Below are positions 1-6,504 of a stretch of 15,892 nucleotides of DNA, one piece after another. The stretch lies in the NCBI GenBank assembly GCA_026388345.1, contig JAPLJY010000158.1:1-15892 (forward strand). The letters run 5' to 3'. Made by a program: the position numbers and the translations under genes. This stretch comes from Deltaproteobacteria bacterium (GTDB lineage Bacteria; Desulfobacterota; Syntrophia; Syntrophales; UBA5619). Below the pieces are notes generated by a model. It saw only the letters and a list, made by a program, of their open reading frames with translations, was not told the DNA's origin and made no database searches. Every line of letters begins with the position of its first letter. The first letter of the stretch is position 1.

Positions 1-1607
1 TCACGGGGATCTGGGGGGAGTCGGCCTGCGGCGGGAACTTCGGACCGGAGCTGAAGAAGGCGGGTTATGACGGGATCGTGATTACCGGCCGCGCGGAGAA
101 ACCGATGGTGCTTTCCATCGCGGAGGGCGAGGCAAAGCTGATCGACGCCTCCGGTCTCTGGGGGAAGGACATCTATGAGACAACGGACCTCCTCAAGGCG
201 GCGGACAAGGGGGTCAAGGTGCTTGCCATCGGCCCCGCCGGGGAGAACCTCGTCCGCTTCGCCGCGATCGGAAACGACAAGGGCCACTTCGTCGGCCGGA
301 CGGGCCTCGGGGCCGTCATGGGGGCGAAGCGTCTGAAGGCGATCTCGGTCCGGGGCGAAGGAAAGCTGGCGAAGGCCGACGAGGCCCATTACCGGGAGGC
401 CCTAAAAGAGGCGTTCCAGGAGATCAAGGATTCGGCGCTGGCCGGCTCCCTCCACGCGATGGGCTCCGACGCGAACATGGATATCGGCATGATCAACGGG
501 GACGTGCCGGTCAAGAACTGGTCCGTCGGCGAGGATTTCGAACTCTCCGCGGCGTTGAGCGGCCCGACGCTTTCCGAAACCTACCTCACCCGCGCCCACG
601 CCTGCGCCAACTGTCCGGTGGCCTGCAAGCGGGTCGTCCGGGTCCCGGACGGTCCGTTTCAAACCGAGGAGGGGCCGGGTCCGGAGTACGAGACCTGCGG
701 CACCTTCGGGACGATGATCATGAACCGGGATCTCGCGGGGGTGATCAAGGCGAACGAGCTGTGCAACCGCTTCGGGATGGACACGATCAGTTGCGGGGCG
801 GCGATCGCCTGGGCGATGGAACTCTTCGAAAAGGGGACCCTGACCCTGAAGGAGACCGACGGCCTCGACCTTACCTGGGGGAACATGGACGCCGTCCTCG
901 CGCTCCTCCCGCGGATCGCCCGCCGGGAGGGTTTCGGCGATCTGCTCGCGCAGGGAAGCCTTGCGGCCGCGCGGAAGATCGGCGGCGATGCCGTCGACGC
1001 GGTTGTCCACGTCAAGGGGCTGGAACTTCCGATGCACGACCCGCGGGGCTACCACGGGATGGGGCTTGCCTACATGATGTCGAACCGGGGGGCCTGCCAC
1101 CTCCAGCACGCCGTCCTGGCCAACGAACAGGGGATGGCCTCCTGGCCTCAACTTTTCCCGATGAAGGACGACTACCGGGGGACGACGAGCGAGGGGAAGG
1201 CGGAACTCGTCTTCCATTCGGAAAACTACGGCATCCTCGGAAACTCGCTCTCGATCTGCCACTATCTCATCGACATCCTGAAGCCGGAGACGATCCGGGA
1301 CGCCTTCAATGCGATCACGGGCTTCGATCTCAACTTCGCGGGGCTGATGGCCAGCGGCGCCCGGGACTGGACGCTCAAGCGGGGGATCAACAATCTCCTC
1401 GGGGTGACCGCGAAGGACGACGTGCTGCCGAAGCGGATCATGACGGCGCTCAAGGAAGGGGGCGGCGCCGGTTCAATCCCCGACGTGGAGAGGCTGAAGC
1501 GCGAGTACTACATACTCCGGGGGCTGGACGAGAGGGGATTCCCGCGGGAGGAAAAACTCCGGGAGCTGGGGCTCGACGAGCTCCGGCAGCGGCTCTATAC
1601 TCAATAA
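1..1607 (+). CDS. aor: Aldehyde:ferredoxin oxidoreductase (AOR family), 5'-truncated by the window edge
   Basis: Tungsten (or molybdenum) bis-pterin enzyme that oxidises aldehydes to carboxylic acids with ferredoxin as electron acceptor, or runs in reverse; cytoplasmic. The frame is open from base 3, so an ATG/GTG near 78 is not the true start. The visible N-terminal part contains GIWGESACGGNFGPELKKAG, typical of the AOR N-terminal pterin-binding domain. The [4Fe-4S] ligands are visible as CANCPVAC (Cys codons at 603, 612 and 624) plus a distal Cys at 1257 in LSICHYL. About 534 residues are seen against roughly 600-620 for the family, so about 80-90 N-terminal residues are missing. The stop is followed 13 bp later by the stress protein gene, so it leads the operon here. 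The substrate cannot be told from sequence; the adjacent iron alcohol dehydrogenase suggests an alcohol/aldehyde/acid module. Confidence 0.95.
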   Translation, partial: TGIWGESACGGNFGPELKKAGYDGIVITGRAEKPMVLSIAEGEAKLIDASGLWGKDIYETTDLLKAADKGVKVLAIGPAGENLVRFAAIGNDKGHFVGRTGLGAVMGAKRLKAISVRGEGKLAKADEAHYREALKEAFQEIKDSALAGSLHAMGSDANMDIGMINGDVPVKNWSVGEDFELSAALSGPTLSETYLTRAHACANCPVACKRVVRVPDGPFQTEEGPGPEYETCGTFGTMIMNRDLAGVIKANELCNRFGMDTISCGAAIAWAMELFEKGTLTLKETDGLDLTWGNMDAVLALLPRIARREGFGDLLAQGSLAAARKIGGDAVDAVVHVKGLELPMHDPRGYHGMGLAYMMSNRGACHLQHAVLANEQGMASWPQLFPMKDDYRGTTSEGKAELVFHSENYGILGNSLSICHYLIDILKPETIRDAFNAITGFDLNFAGLMASGARDWTLKRGINNLLGVTAKDDVLPKRIMTALKEGGGAGSIPDVERLKREYYILRGLDERGFPREEKLRELGLDELRQRLYTQ

Positions 1608-1620
1608 AGGGGGTGCAACA

Positions 1621-2076
1621 ATGTATAAAAAAGTTTTGGTTCCGTTGGATGGTTCAGAACTGGCCGAGTGTGCGCTGAATCATGTCAAGGCCCTGGTCAA
1701 GGAGGGCTCCGTAAAGGAGGTGACACTGTTTACCGCTGTCCGGGTGGATACCTCCTGGGTCGAGCTCTACGGCAAGAATTTCAATGTCGAAGCGATGCGG
1801 AAGGCGCTGCTTGGCTCGGCGATGAAGTATCTCGCCGGTCTGAAGGACGGACTCGCCCGCGAGGGGATCAAGGTGAAGACGGAGGTTCTCGAGGCCGACG
1901 GGGCCGCCCAGGGCATCACGGATTATGCCCGGAAAAGGGGGAGCGACCTGATCGTCATCGCGACCCACGGATATACGGGGATGAAGAAGTTGATGATGGG
2001 GAGCGTCGCCCTGAGCATCCTGCACCATTCCCATATGCCTGTACTCTTGATCAGGCCGGAGGCGTGCCGCGGATAG
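1621..2076 (+). CDS. Universal stress protein (UspA family), single domain
   Basis: Small cytoplasmic nucleotide-binding protein of 151 residues, the usual size of a single Usp domain. It starts with the family's KKVLVPLDGS strand and ends with THGYTGMKKLMMGSVA, which carries the ATP-binding pattern G-x2-G plus downstream G-S (G117, G120, G127, S128), followed by the terminal HSHMPVLLIRP strand. The ATG is preceded by a purine-rich ribosome binding site (AAAGGGGGTG). It sits 13 bp after the AOR gene and 63 bp before an SCP2-like gene, all on the same strand, so it is probably cotranscribed. Its exact role is unknown; Usp genes often travel with anaerobic metabolic operons. Confidence 0.93.
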   Translation: MYKKVLVPLDGSELAECALNHVKALVKEGSVKEVTLFTAVRVDTSWVELYGKNFNVEAMRKALLGSAMKYLAGLKDGLAREGIKVKTEVLEADGAAQGITDYARKRGSDLIVIATHGYTGMKKLMMGSVALSILHHSHMPVLLIRPEACRG

Positions 2077-2139
2077 GGGCGAAGCCCGTTTTCCACGGCA
2101 ACAAGACGGGATAGATCATCTCATATAAGGAGGGAAATC

Positions 2140-2565
2140 ATGGCGGCATACAAGGCGTGGACTCAGGAATGGCTCGATGCGATGAAGGAGAAGATCGCGG
2201 GATCTAAGGAGTACAGGGAGATCGCGAAGAACTGGGAGGGGAGCGTTTCGTACATCGTGAACCCCGATCCGGAGAAGGGGGTCCCGGAACCGATTTACGC
2301 CTTCACGGACTTCTGGCACGGCGACGTGCGGGATTTCCTCATCTGTGACAAGGCGAAGGCGGAGAGCGGCAGATTCGTCATGTCGGCCGACTACGCCCGC
2401 TGGAAACAGGTGTGCAAGAAGGAGGTCGATTCCACCAAGGCCCTGATGCAGGGGAAGCTGAAGCTCAAGGGCGATCTGACCTACGTGGTCCGGAACATCA
2501 AGACCATAAACAAGGTGATCGATCTGCTGTGTGAGCTCGAAACCATCTGGCCGGACGAGGTATAA
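2140..2565 (+). CDS. SCP2-like sterol/lipid-carrier domain protein
   Basis: 141-residue soluble protein without signal peptide or membrane segment. The C-terminal half has the pattern of SCP2 (sterol carrier protein 2) domains: a DFLICDKAKAESGRFVMSADYARW strand-rich stretch (residues ~67-91), then MQGKLKLKGDL (~104-114) and a closing helix. SCP2 domains form a hydrophobic tunnel for acyl chains, acyl-CoA or sterols. The start is fixed by AAGGAGG seven to eight bases before the ATG. It lies 17 bp before the alcohol dehydrogenase gene, and a second SCP2-like gene follows that gene. Domain assignment is by pattern recognition and moderately sure; the ligand is unknown. A role in presenting hydrophobic alcohols or aldehydes to the neighbouring enzymes is inference. 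Confidence 0.75.
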   Translation: MAAYKAWTQEWLDAMKEKIAGSKEYREIAKNWEGSVSYIVNPDPEKGVPEPIYAFTDFWHGDVRDFLICDKAKAESGRFVMSADYARWKQVCKKEVDSTKALMQGKLKLKGDLTYVVRNIKTINKVIDLLCELETIWPDEV

Positions 2566-2582
2566 GGGAGAAGGAGGAATCC

Positions 2583-3746
2583 ATGGCGTACGATAGTGAT
2601 CTGGCGTTTGTCTATTTCGGTCCGACGAAAATCGTCTTCGGCATCGGCGCCGCACGCGACGTCGAGATGGAGATGACCGGTCTCGGCTGTCGCCGGGCGC
2701 TCGTCGTGACCGATCCGGGGGTGATGAAGGCGGGGCTGGTCGAGGGGGTTCTGAAGGCCCTCGGGGATCGGTGCGTCGGCGTCTGGAGTGAAGTGCCGCA
2801 GGACACCGGCGTGGGGATCGTGAACCGCGCGGCCGCCTTCGCCCGGGAGAAGGGGGCGGACTGCGTCGTCAGCGTGGGGGGCGGCAGCGTCATCGACACG
2901 GGGAAGGGGATCTGCATTCTGCTGACGGAAGGGGGCGGCCTCGAGAACTTCGAAGGGATTCAGCTCCTCACCCGGCCGCAGACGCCGCACATCGTCATCC
3001 CGACGACAACAGGGACGGGAAGCGAGGTGACCAGCGTGGCGGTCATCCTCGACGAGCGGAAGAAGCAGAAGATCCTTATCGTGGAGAACTTCAACACACC
3101 CAGGATCGCCATCCTCGATCCGAAGATGACGGAGAAGCTTCCGCCGCTGCTGACAGCCTCGACGGGGATGGACGCGCTGACCCACGCCGTGGAGGCGCTC
3201 CAGTCACTGCAGCGCGAACCGATTGCAGACGGGCTTGCGATGCAGGCGATCCGCCTGCTTTACCGGTACCTCCCCGTTTGCACGCAGAACGGAACGGATC
3301 TCGCGGCCCGCGGCCAGACCCAGCTCGCCGCAACGATGGCCGGCTGGGCCTGCGGGAACGCGATGTTCGGCCTGGTTCATGCAATGGCCCACTCTATCGG
3401 TGCGATTGCCCGTGTGCCGCACGGGATCGCGAATGGGATTCTCCTCCCGCATGTGATGGCGTTCAACCGGGACGACGCGGCGGAGAGTTACGCGATGGTC
3501 GCCGAGGCTTTGGGGGTCCGCGAGAAGGGGATGGATGAGCTCGGGGCCGCGGAGGCGGCCGTTGTGGAAATAGGCGCCTTCCTCCGGCGGATCGGCCATC
3601 CCGTCCGGCTATCAGAGGTGGGTGTCACGGAGGAGAATCTTGCGAAGGCGGCGGCGCTCAGCCTCTCCGACGGGGCGATCGTCACCAACGCGCGGCCGGT
3701 GATGGATGCGGAGGAGGTCCTCGCCGTCTACCGGGCGGCGTTCTGA
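2583..3746 (+). CDS. Iron-containing alcohol dehydrogenase (group III)
   Basis: NAD(P)-dependent metal alcohol dehydrogenase of 387 residues, full length for the Fe-ADH family. Visible motifs are the dinucleotide-binding GGGSVIDTGKG (residues ~99-109), TTTGTGSEVTS (~141-151), and the iron ligands Asp197 and His201 in GMDALTHAVEA, His266 in LVHAMAHS and His280 in VPHGIANG. The start has an excellent AAGGAGG six bases upstream. It is flanked at 17 and 15 bp by the two SCP2-like genes and lies downstream of the AOR gene. Together they could convert a primary alcohol to aldehyde and then to acid with ferredoxin reduction, or the reverse. Substrate specificity is not readable from the sequence. 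Confidence 0.95.
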   Translation: MAYDSDLAFVYFGPTKIVFGIGAARDVEMEMTGLGCRRALVVTDPGVMKAGLVEGVLKALGDRCVGVWSEVPQDTGVGIVNRAAAFAREKGADCVVSVGGGSVIDTGKGICILLTEGGGLENFEGIQLLTRPQTPHIVIPTTTGTGSEVTSVAVILDERKKQKILIVENFNTPRIAILDPKMTEKLPPLLTASTGMDALTHAVEALQSLQREPIADGLAMQAIRLLYRYLPVCTQNGTDLAARGQTQLAATMAGWACGNAMFGLVHAMAHSIGAIARVPHGIANGILLPHVMAFNRDDAAESYAMVAEALGVREKGMDELGAAEAAVVEIGAFLRRIGHPVRLSEVGVTEENLAKAAALSLSDGAIVTNARPVMDAEEVLAVYRAAF

Positions 3747-3761
3747 TTTGAGGGCAGTGTC

Positions 3762-4181
3762 ATGGAAGAAGGGTTTATCGAAAACCGGGCGGAAGGGCTT
3801 CCCTTTGCCGGGATCCTTGCGGATCTGCTGACGGCGAACCTGACGCAGCGTCCGGAGAAGCGGGAGGTCTTCGAGGCCATGCGCGGGGCAGTGGCCATCG
3901 AGCTTGACGACATCGAAGCGGCCGTGACCCTTGTCTTTTGGGGGGGAAAACTCCGGATCGAGGAGGGGATCGTCGGGAGTCCGGAGATCGTCATCCGGAC
4001 GACGTCCGACCGGGTGATGGATCTCAACGCGCTGCGGATTGTCGGCGGGCTTCCCTGGTATTTCGACGGGGCGGGCCGGCGGGTCCTGAGCCACCTGTTC
4101 GCCGGGAGGCTCAAAATTTCAGGAATGTTCATTCACCTGGCGCTGCTGACGCGGTTGACCAAGATCATGTCCGTCATGTGA
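3762..4181 (+). CDS. Second SCP2-like lipid-carrier protein
   Basis: 139 residues with no signal peptide. After an N-terminal helix (ADLLTANLTQRPEKREVFEAM, approximately residues 20-40), alternating strands include AVAIELDDIEAAVTLVFWGG and EIVIRTTSDRVMDLNALRIV. They are followed by LFAGRLKISGMFIHL, which matches the SCP2 pattern of a 'gxlkixG' turn near the C-terminus. It differs clearly from the SCP2-like protein at 2140-2565, so it is not a simple tandem duplicate. GAGGG precedes the ATG by about 8 bases. It is the last gene before the cytochrome cluster, with only 28 bp to the next start, so transcription may continue. The assignment is weaker than for the first SCP2-like protein; a hypothetical protein with SCP2-like fold is the safe reading. 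Confidence 0.6.
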   Translation: MEEGFIENRAEGLPFAGILADLLTANLTQRPEKREVFEAMRGAVAIELDDIEAAVTLVFWGGKLRIEEGIVGSPEIVIRTTSDRVMDLNALRIVGGLPWYFDGAGRRVLSHLFAGRLKISGMFIHLALLTRLTKIMSVM

Positions 4182-4209
4182 GAGAAGACAAACATTTACG
4201 GTGGTGAGC

Positions 4210-5457
4210 ATGAAGAAAATCATTCTGGGAGCTACGGCAGGACTTCTGCTTCTGGTATGGCAGGGCCCGGGTTTCGCCGCACCGGCGAAGAACGGTTGTC
4301 TGACCTGCCACACAAACGGCGAAATCTTGAAGTCGCTCTACAAACCGCCGGCGATGGAGGGCGGCGAGGCGGAGGGGTGAGCAGGGGCGCCTCCGCCGGT
4401 CAAGGCGGAAGAGATGTACAAGGGCTTCCTCGTCGACAGCGCGGTTCTGAAACAGGATCCGCATTTCATGATGGGCTGCAAGTTCTGCCACCGGGGAGAC
4501 GCAGACGGGCAGACGCGGGAGGCGGCCCACAAGGGGCTCGTCAAACGCCCATCGGATCAAGCAGATTCCTGCATTTGCTGTCACAAGGAAATCGGGGTGA
4601 ACTATTCGAAATCGCTTCACTATACAACCGCCGGCCTCAAAAACGGCGTCCGTCCCCGCTTCTCGCCGGCCGAGGCGAAGCACTTCGACGGAAAGGTGTT
4701 CGAGGCCTCCTGCCGGAGTTGCCACGCCTCCTGCGGGGACTGCCACGTGAAGGCCCCCCCGGTCGGCGGGATCGGAATCGGACTCATCGACGGCCATAAG
4801 TTTACGAAGAAAAACGAGGGCAAAACCTGCGCCTTCTGCCACGGCGGCCGGGTATACCCCGAATTTACGGGCGATTACGGCGGCAATCCGGACGTCCACT
4901 ACGAAAAGGGGATGATGTGCGTGGACTGCCATAAAAAGGCCGAAATGCATGGGGACGGAGTCGCCTACGCCACGAAGCAGGAGGTGAAAGACCGGCCGGC
5001 GTGCGTGAATTGTCACGACAAGCTCGGGCAGGAGAAGCTCCTGACGACGAAGATCGCCCACACCACCCACCGCGGCAAGGTGACCTGCCAGGGCTGCCAC
5101 AGTGCGGGCGAATACCGCCAGTGTTATTCCTGCCACACGGGGGCGGGGGCGACCGCGAAGCCCGGATTCATCCTCGGCCTGAACCCACGGGATGGAAAGA
5201 CGCTGACAACGCTCCGCCTGATCCCCACGGTGCGGGACACCTTCGCGAAGGCCGGGATCAAGATGGAAAATTTCGATGCATTGCCCAACTACTGGAATTC
5301 CCCGGTCCACAACATCCGGAAGCGGACGGACCGGACCCGCTCCTGCGACGTCTGCCACGTCGAGCGGAGCGGTTTCCTGAAGAAGGAGACGCTCCCGGAA
5401 AACGGTTCCAAGGCCAATGAGGGCCTGATTGTGGTACCCAGAAAAATCAACAGGTAA
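4210..5457 (+). CDS. Undecaheme c-type cytochrome with in-frame UGA, predicted selenocysteine (Sec57)
   Basis: Predicted exported electron-transfer protein, 415 residues if the UGA at 4378-4380 is read as selenocysteine. Residues 1-24 form a Sec signal peptide (MKKIILGATAGLLLL...GFA). Heme motif 1 (CLTCH, residues 30-34) lies before the UGA. Ten more lie after it, in order: CKFCH, CICCH, CRSCH, CGDCH, CAFCH, CVDCH, CVNCH, CQGCH, CYSCH, CDVCH. Both parts share one frame. The first ATG after the UGA (4414) has no well-spaced ribosome site and no signal peptide, so a separate downstream protein could not receive heme. A hairpin at 4392-4409 has bacterial SECIS geometry. Sec57 sits in a Gly/Ala/Pro-rich linker (EAEG-U-AGAPPP). 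GTG codons at 4201 and 4204 are alternative starts. A rhodanese gene follows after 12 bp. The alternatives are a nonsense mutation or a sequencing error. Confidence 0.8.
4378..4409 (+). promoter_or_regulatory. Candidate bacterial SECIS element directly after an in-frame UGA
   Basis: The UGA at 4378-4380 is followed by exactly 11 nt and then a perfect 6-bp stem, UCCGCC (4392-4397) with GGCGGA (4404-4409), closing the hexaloop GGUCAA (4398-4403). Two guanines occupy the first loop positions and the apical loop starts 17 nt after the UGA. From established knowledge, the E. coli fdhF SECIS upper stem also begins 11 nt after its UGA and has a GGUC-containing loop recognised by SelB. The bulged uridine of the E. 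coli stem is absent here, and I see no strong lower stem. A GC-rich background makes short hairpins common, so the support comes from spacing plus loop sequence, not from the stem alone. Confidence 0.68.
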
Positions 5458-5469
5458 GAAGGAGGTTTT

Positions 5470-6360
5470 ATGCGGAAAATCAAGTTTGTCTTAGCGTTCA
5501 TGGCAGTGCTCCTGTTGCTGCCGTTTGCCACTTTTGCCGGGGCGGCGGAAGTAATTGTCTCGACGGACTGGCTCCAGCAGAATCTCAGTAACGCGAACGT
5601 CGTCATTCTGGATGTCCGGAAGGTAGAGGAGTACAAGGATGGTCATATTCCAAATGCAATCAACATCTTCTACAACTCCTGGGCCGTTACCCGGGATGGT
5701 CTGACGAACGAGCTTCCCGCGGAGGACGATCTGCGCGATCTGATCGGCTCCCTCGGGGTCGGCAAGGACACGACCGTCGTGGTGGTGTCAAAGAACGATC
5801 CGGTGCCGGAACGGTTTAACATGACGCGCGTTGCCTGGACCCTCCGCTATGCAGGCGTTCAGAAGGTTTCCGTCCTGAACGGGGGCTATGACAGGTGGGC
5901 GGCTGAGAAGAAGGAGATCTCCACGACGCCGAACCGCGGCAAGAAGGTGGCCTATGACGCCCCGTTCAACAAGACCTTCTATGCGGACAAGGTCCACGTG
6001 ATGGCAAGCCTCGGAAAAGTGACGATCGTCGACGTTCGCGAAGCCCCGTTCTTCAAGGGGGAGAAGAAGCTCGACTTTGTGGCAAAGACCGGCCGCATTA
6101 AGGGGGCCATCAATCTGCCCAACAGCCTGATCTTCACGCCGGAGGGGACCTTCAAGTCTCCGGAAGCGCTAGCCGCCGCCGCGACGCCGGTCGTCGGAAC
6201 CGACAAGGAAAAGGAAATCATCGTTTACTGTGACACCGGAAAGACATGCACTGCTTGGTGGCTGGTTTTCCATGACGTCTTGGGGTACAAGAACGTCATG
6301 GACTACGACGGATCTTCGATGGAATGGCTGAAGGATCCGGCGGCACCAGTCGAACCATAA
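5470..6360 (+). CDS. Exported tandem rhodanese (sulfurtransferase), catalytic Cys only in the C-terminal domain
   Basis: Periplasmic thiosulfate/sulfane-sulfur transferase-like protein of 296 residues. A Sec signal peptide covers residues 1-25 (MRKIKFVLAF...FAGAA). Rhodanese domain 1 (~30-148) has LDVRKVEEYKDGHIPNAINI, but its active-site loop reads VVVSKNDPVPERF with no cysteine, so it is probably structural. Domain 2 (~170-288) has VDVREAPFF, the IKGAINLPNS motif and the loop VYCDTGKTC, giving Cys254 as the likely persulfide cysteine, with Cys260 in the same loop. AAGGAGG before the ATG fixes the start, 12 bp after the 11-heme cytochrome gene. It is followed by two terminator-like hairpins. 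Together with the second rhodanese in the cluster this points to sulfur, or possibly selenium, transfer in the periplasm. Confidence 0.92.
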   Translation: MRKIKFVLAFMAVLLLLPFATFAGAAEVIVSTDWLQQNLSNANVVILDVRKVEEYKDGHIPNAINIFYNSWAVTRDGLTNELPAEDDLRDLIGSLGVGKDTTVVVVSKNDPVPERFNMTRVAWTLRYAGVQKVSVLNGGYDRWAAEKKEISTTPNRGKKVAYDAPFNKTFYADKVHVMASLGKVTIVDVREAPFFKGEKKLDFVAKTGRIKGAINLPNSLIFTPEGTFKSPEALAAAATPVVGTDKEKEIIVYCDTGKTCTAWWLVFHDVLGYKNVMDYDGSSMEWLKDPAAPVEP

Positions 6361-6373
6361 TCGGCTGTTCCTG

Positions 6374-6412
6374 TTCTCCCGCCGCCGGTCCCGGGGGCGG
6401 GAGAAGCTTTTT
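6374..6412 (+). terminator. Rho-independent terminator after the first rhodanese gene
   Basis: A perfect 10-bp inverted repeat, TTCTCCCGCC (6374-6383) and GGCGGGAGAA (6396-6405), with a 12-nt loop, is followed by GC and then five T residues (6408-6412). It lies 13 bp after the rhodanese stop codon and would end or attenuate transcription between the two halves of the cytochrome cluster. Confidence 0.85.
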
Positions 6413-6430
6413 CAAGCAGGAATGATGCAT

Positions 6431-6469
6431 GGATCCCGCCGGGGATAAGAAAGTCGGCGGGATTTTCTT
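6431..6469 (+). terminator. Second terminator-like hairpin, in the leader of the 8-heme cytochrome gene
   Basis: The 8-bp repeat ATCCCGCC (6433-6440) and GGCGGGAT (6456-6463), extendable by G-U pairs, has a 15-nt loop and runs directly into TTTC TT. It lies 36 to 42 bp before the chosen start of the next gene. It could be a backup terminator for the upstream unit or an attenuator for the downstream one. Its stem resembles that of the preceding terminator. Confidence 0.6.
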
Positions 6470-6504
6470 GGATGCTGAAGCCCCGTGCGGTTGAGGAATC
6501 GATC

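Noticed and set aside
4257..4799. Alternative frame spanning the UGA region, suggesting a frameshift in place of selenocysteine
   Set aside because: The alternative frame shows no heme motif pattern. The parts before and after the UGA are already in the same frame, so no frameshift is needed.
4414..5457. A separate gene starting at the ATG after the UGA
   Set aside because: It would be a ten-heme cytochrome without signal peptide and without a well-placed ribosome site, so it could not be exported for heme attachment.
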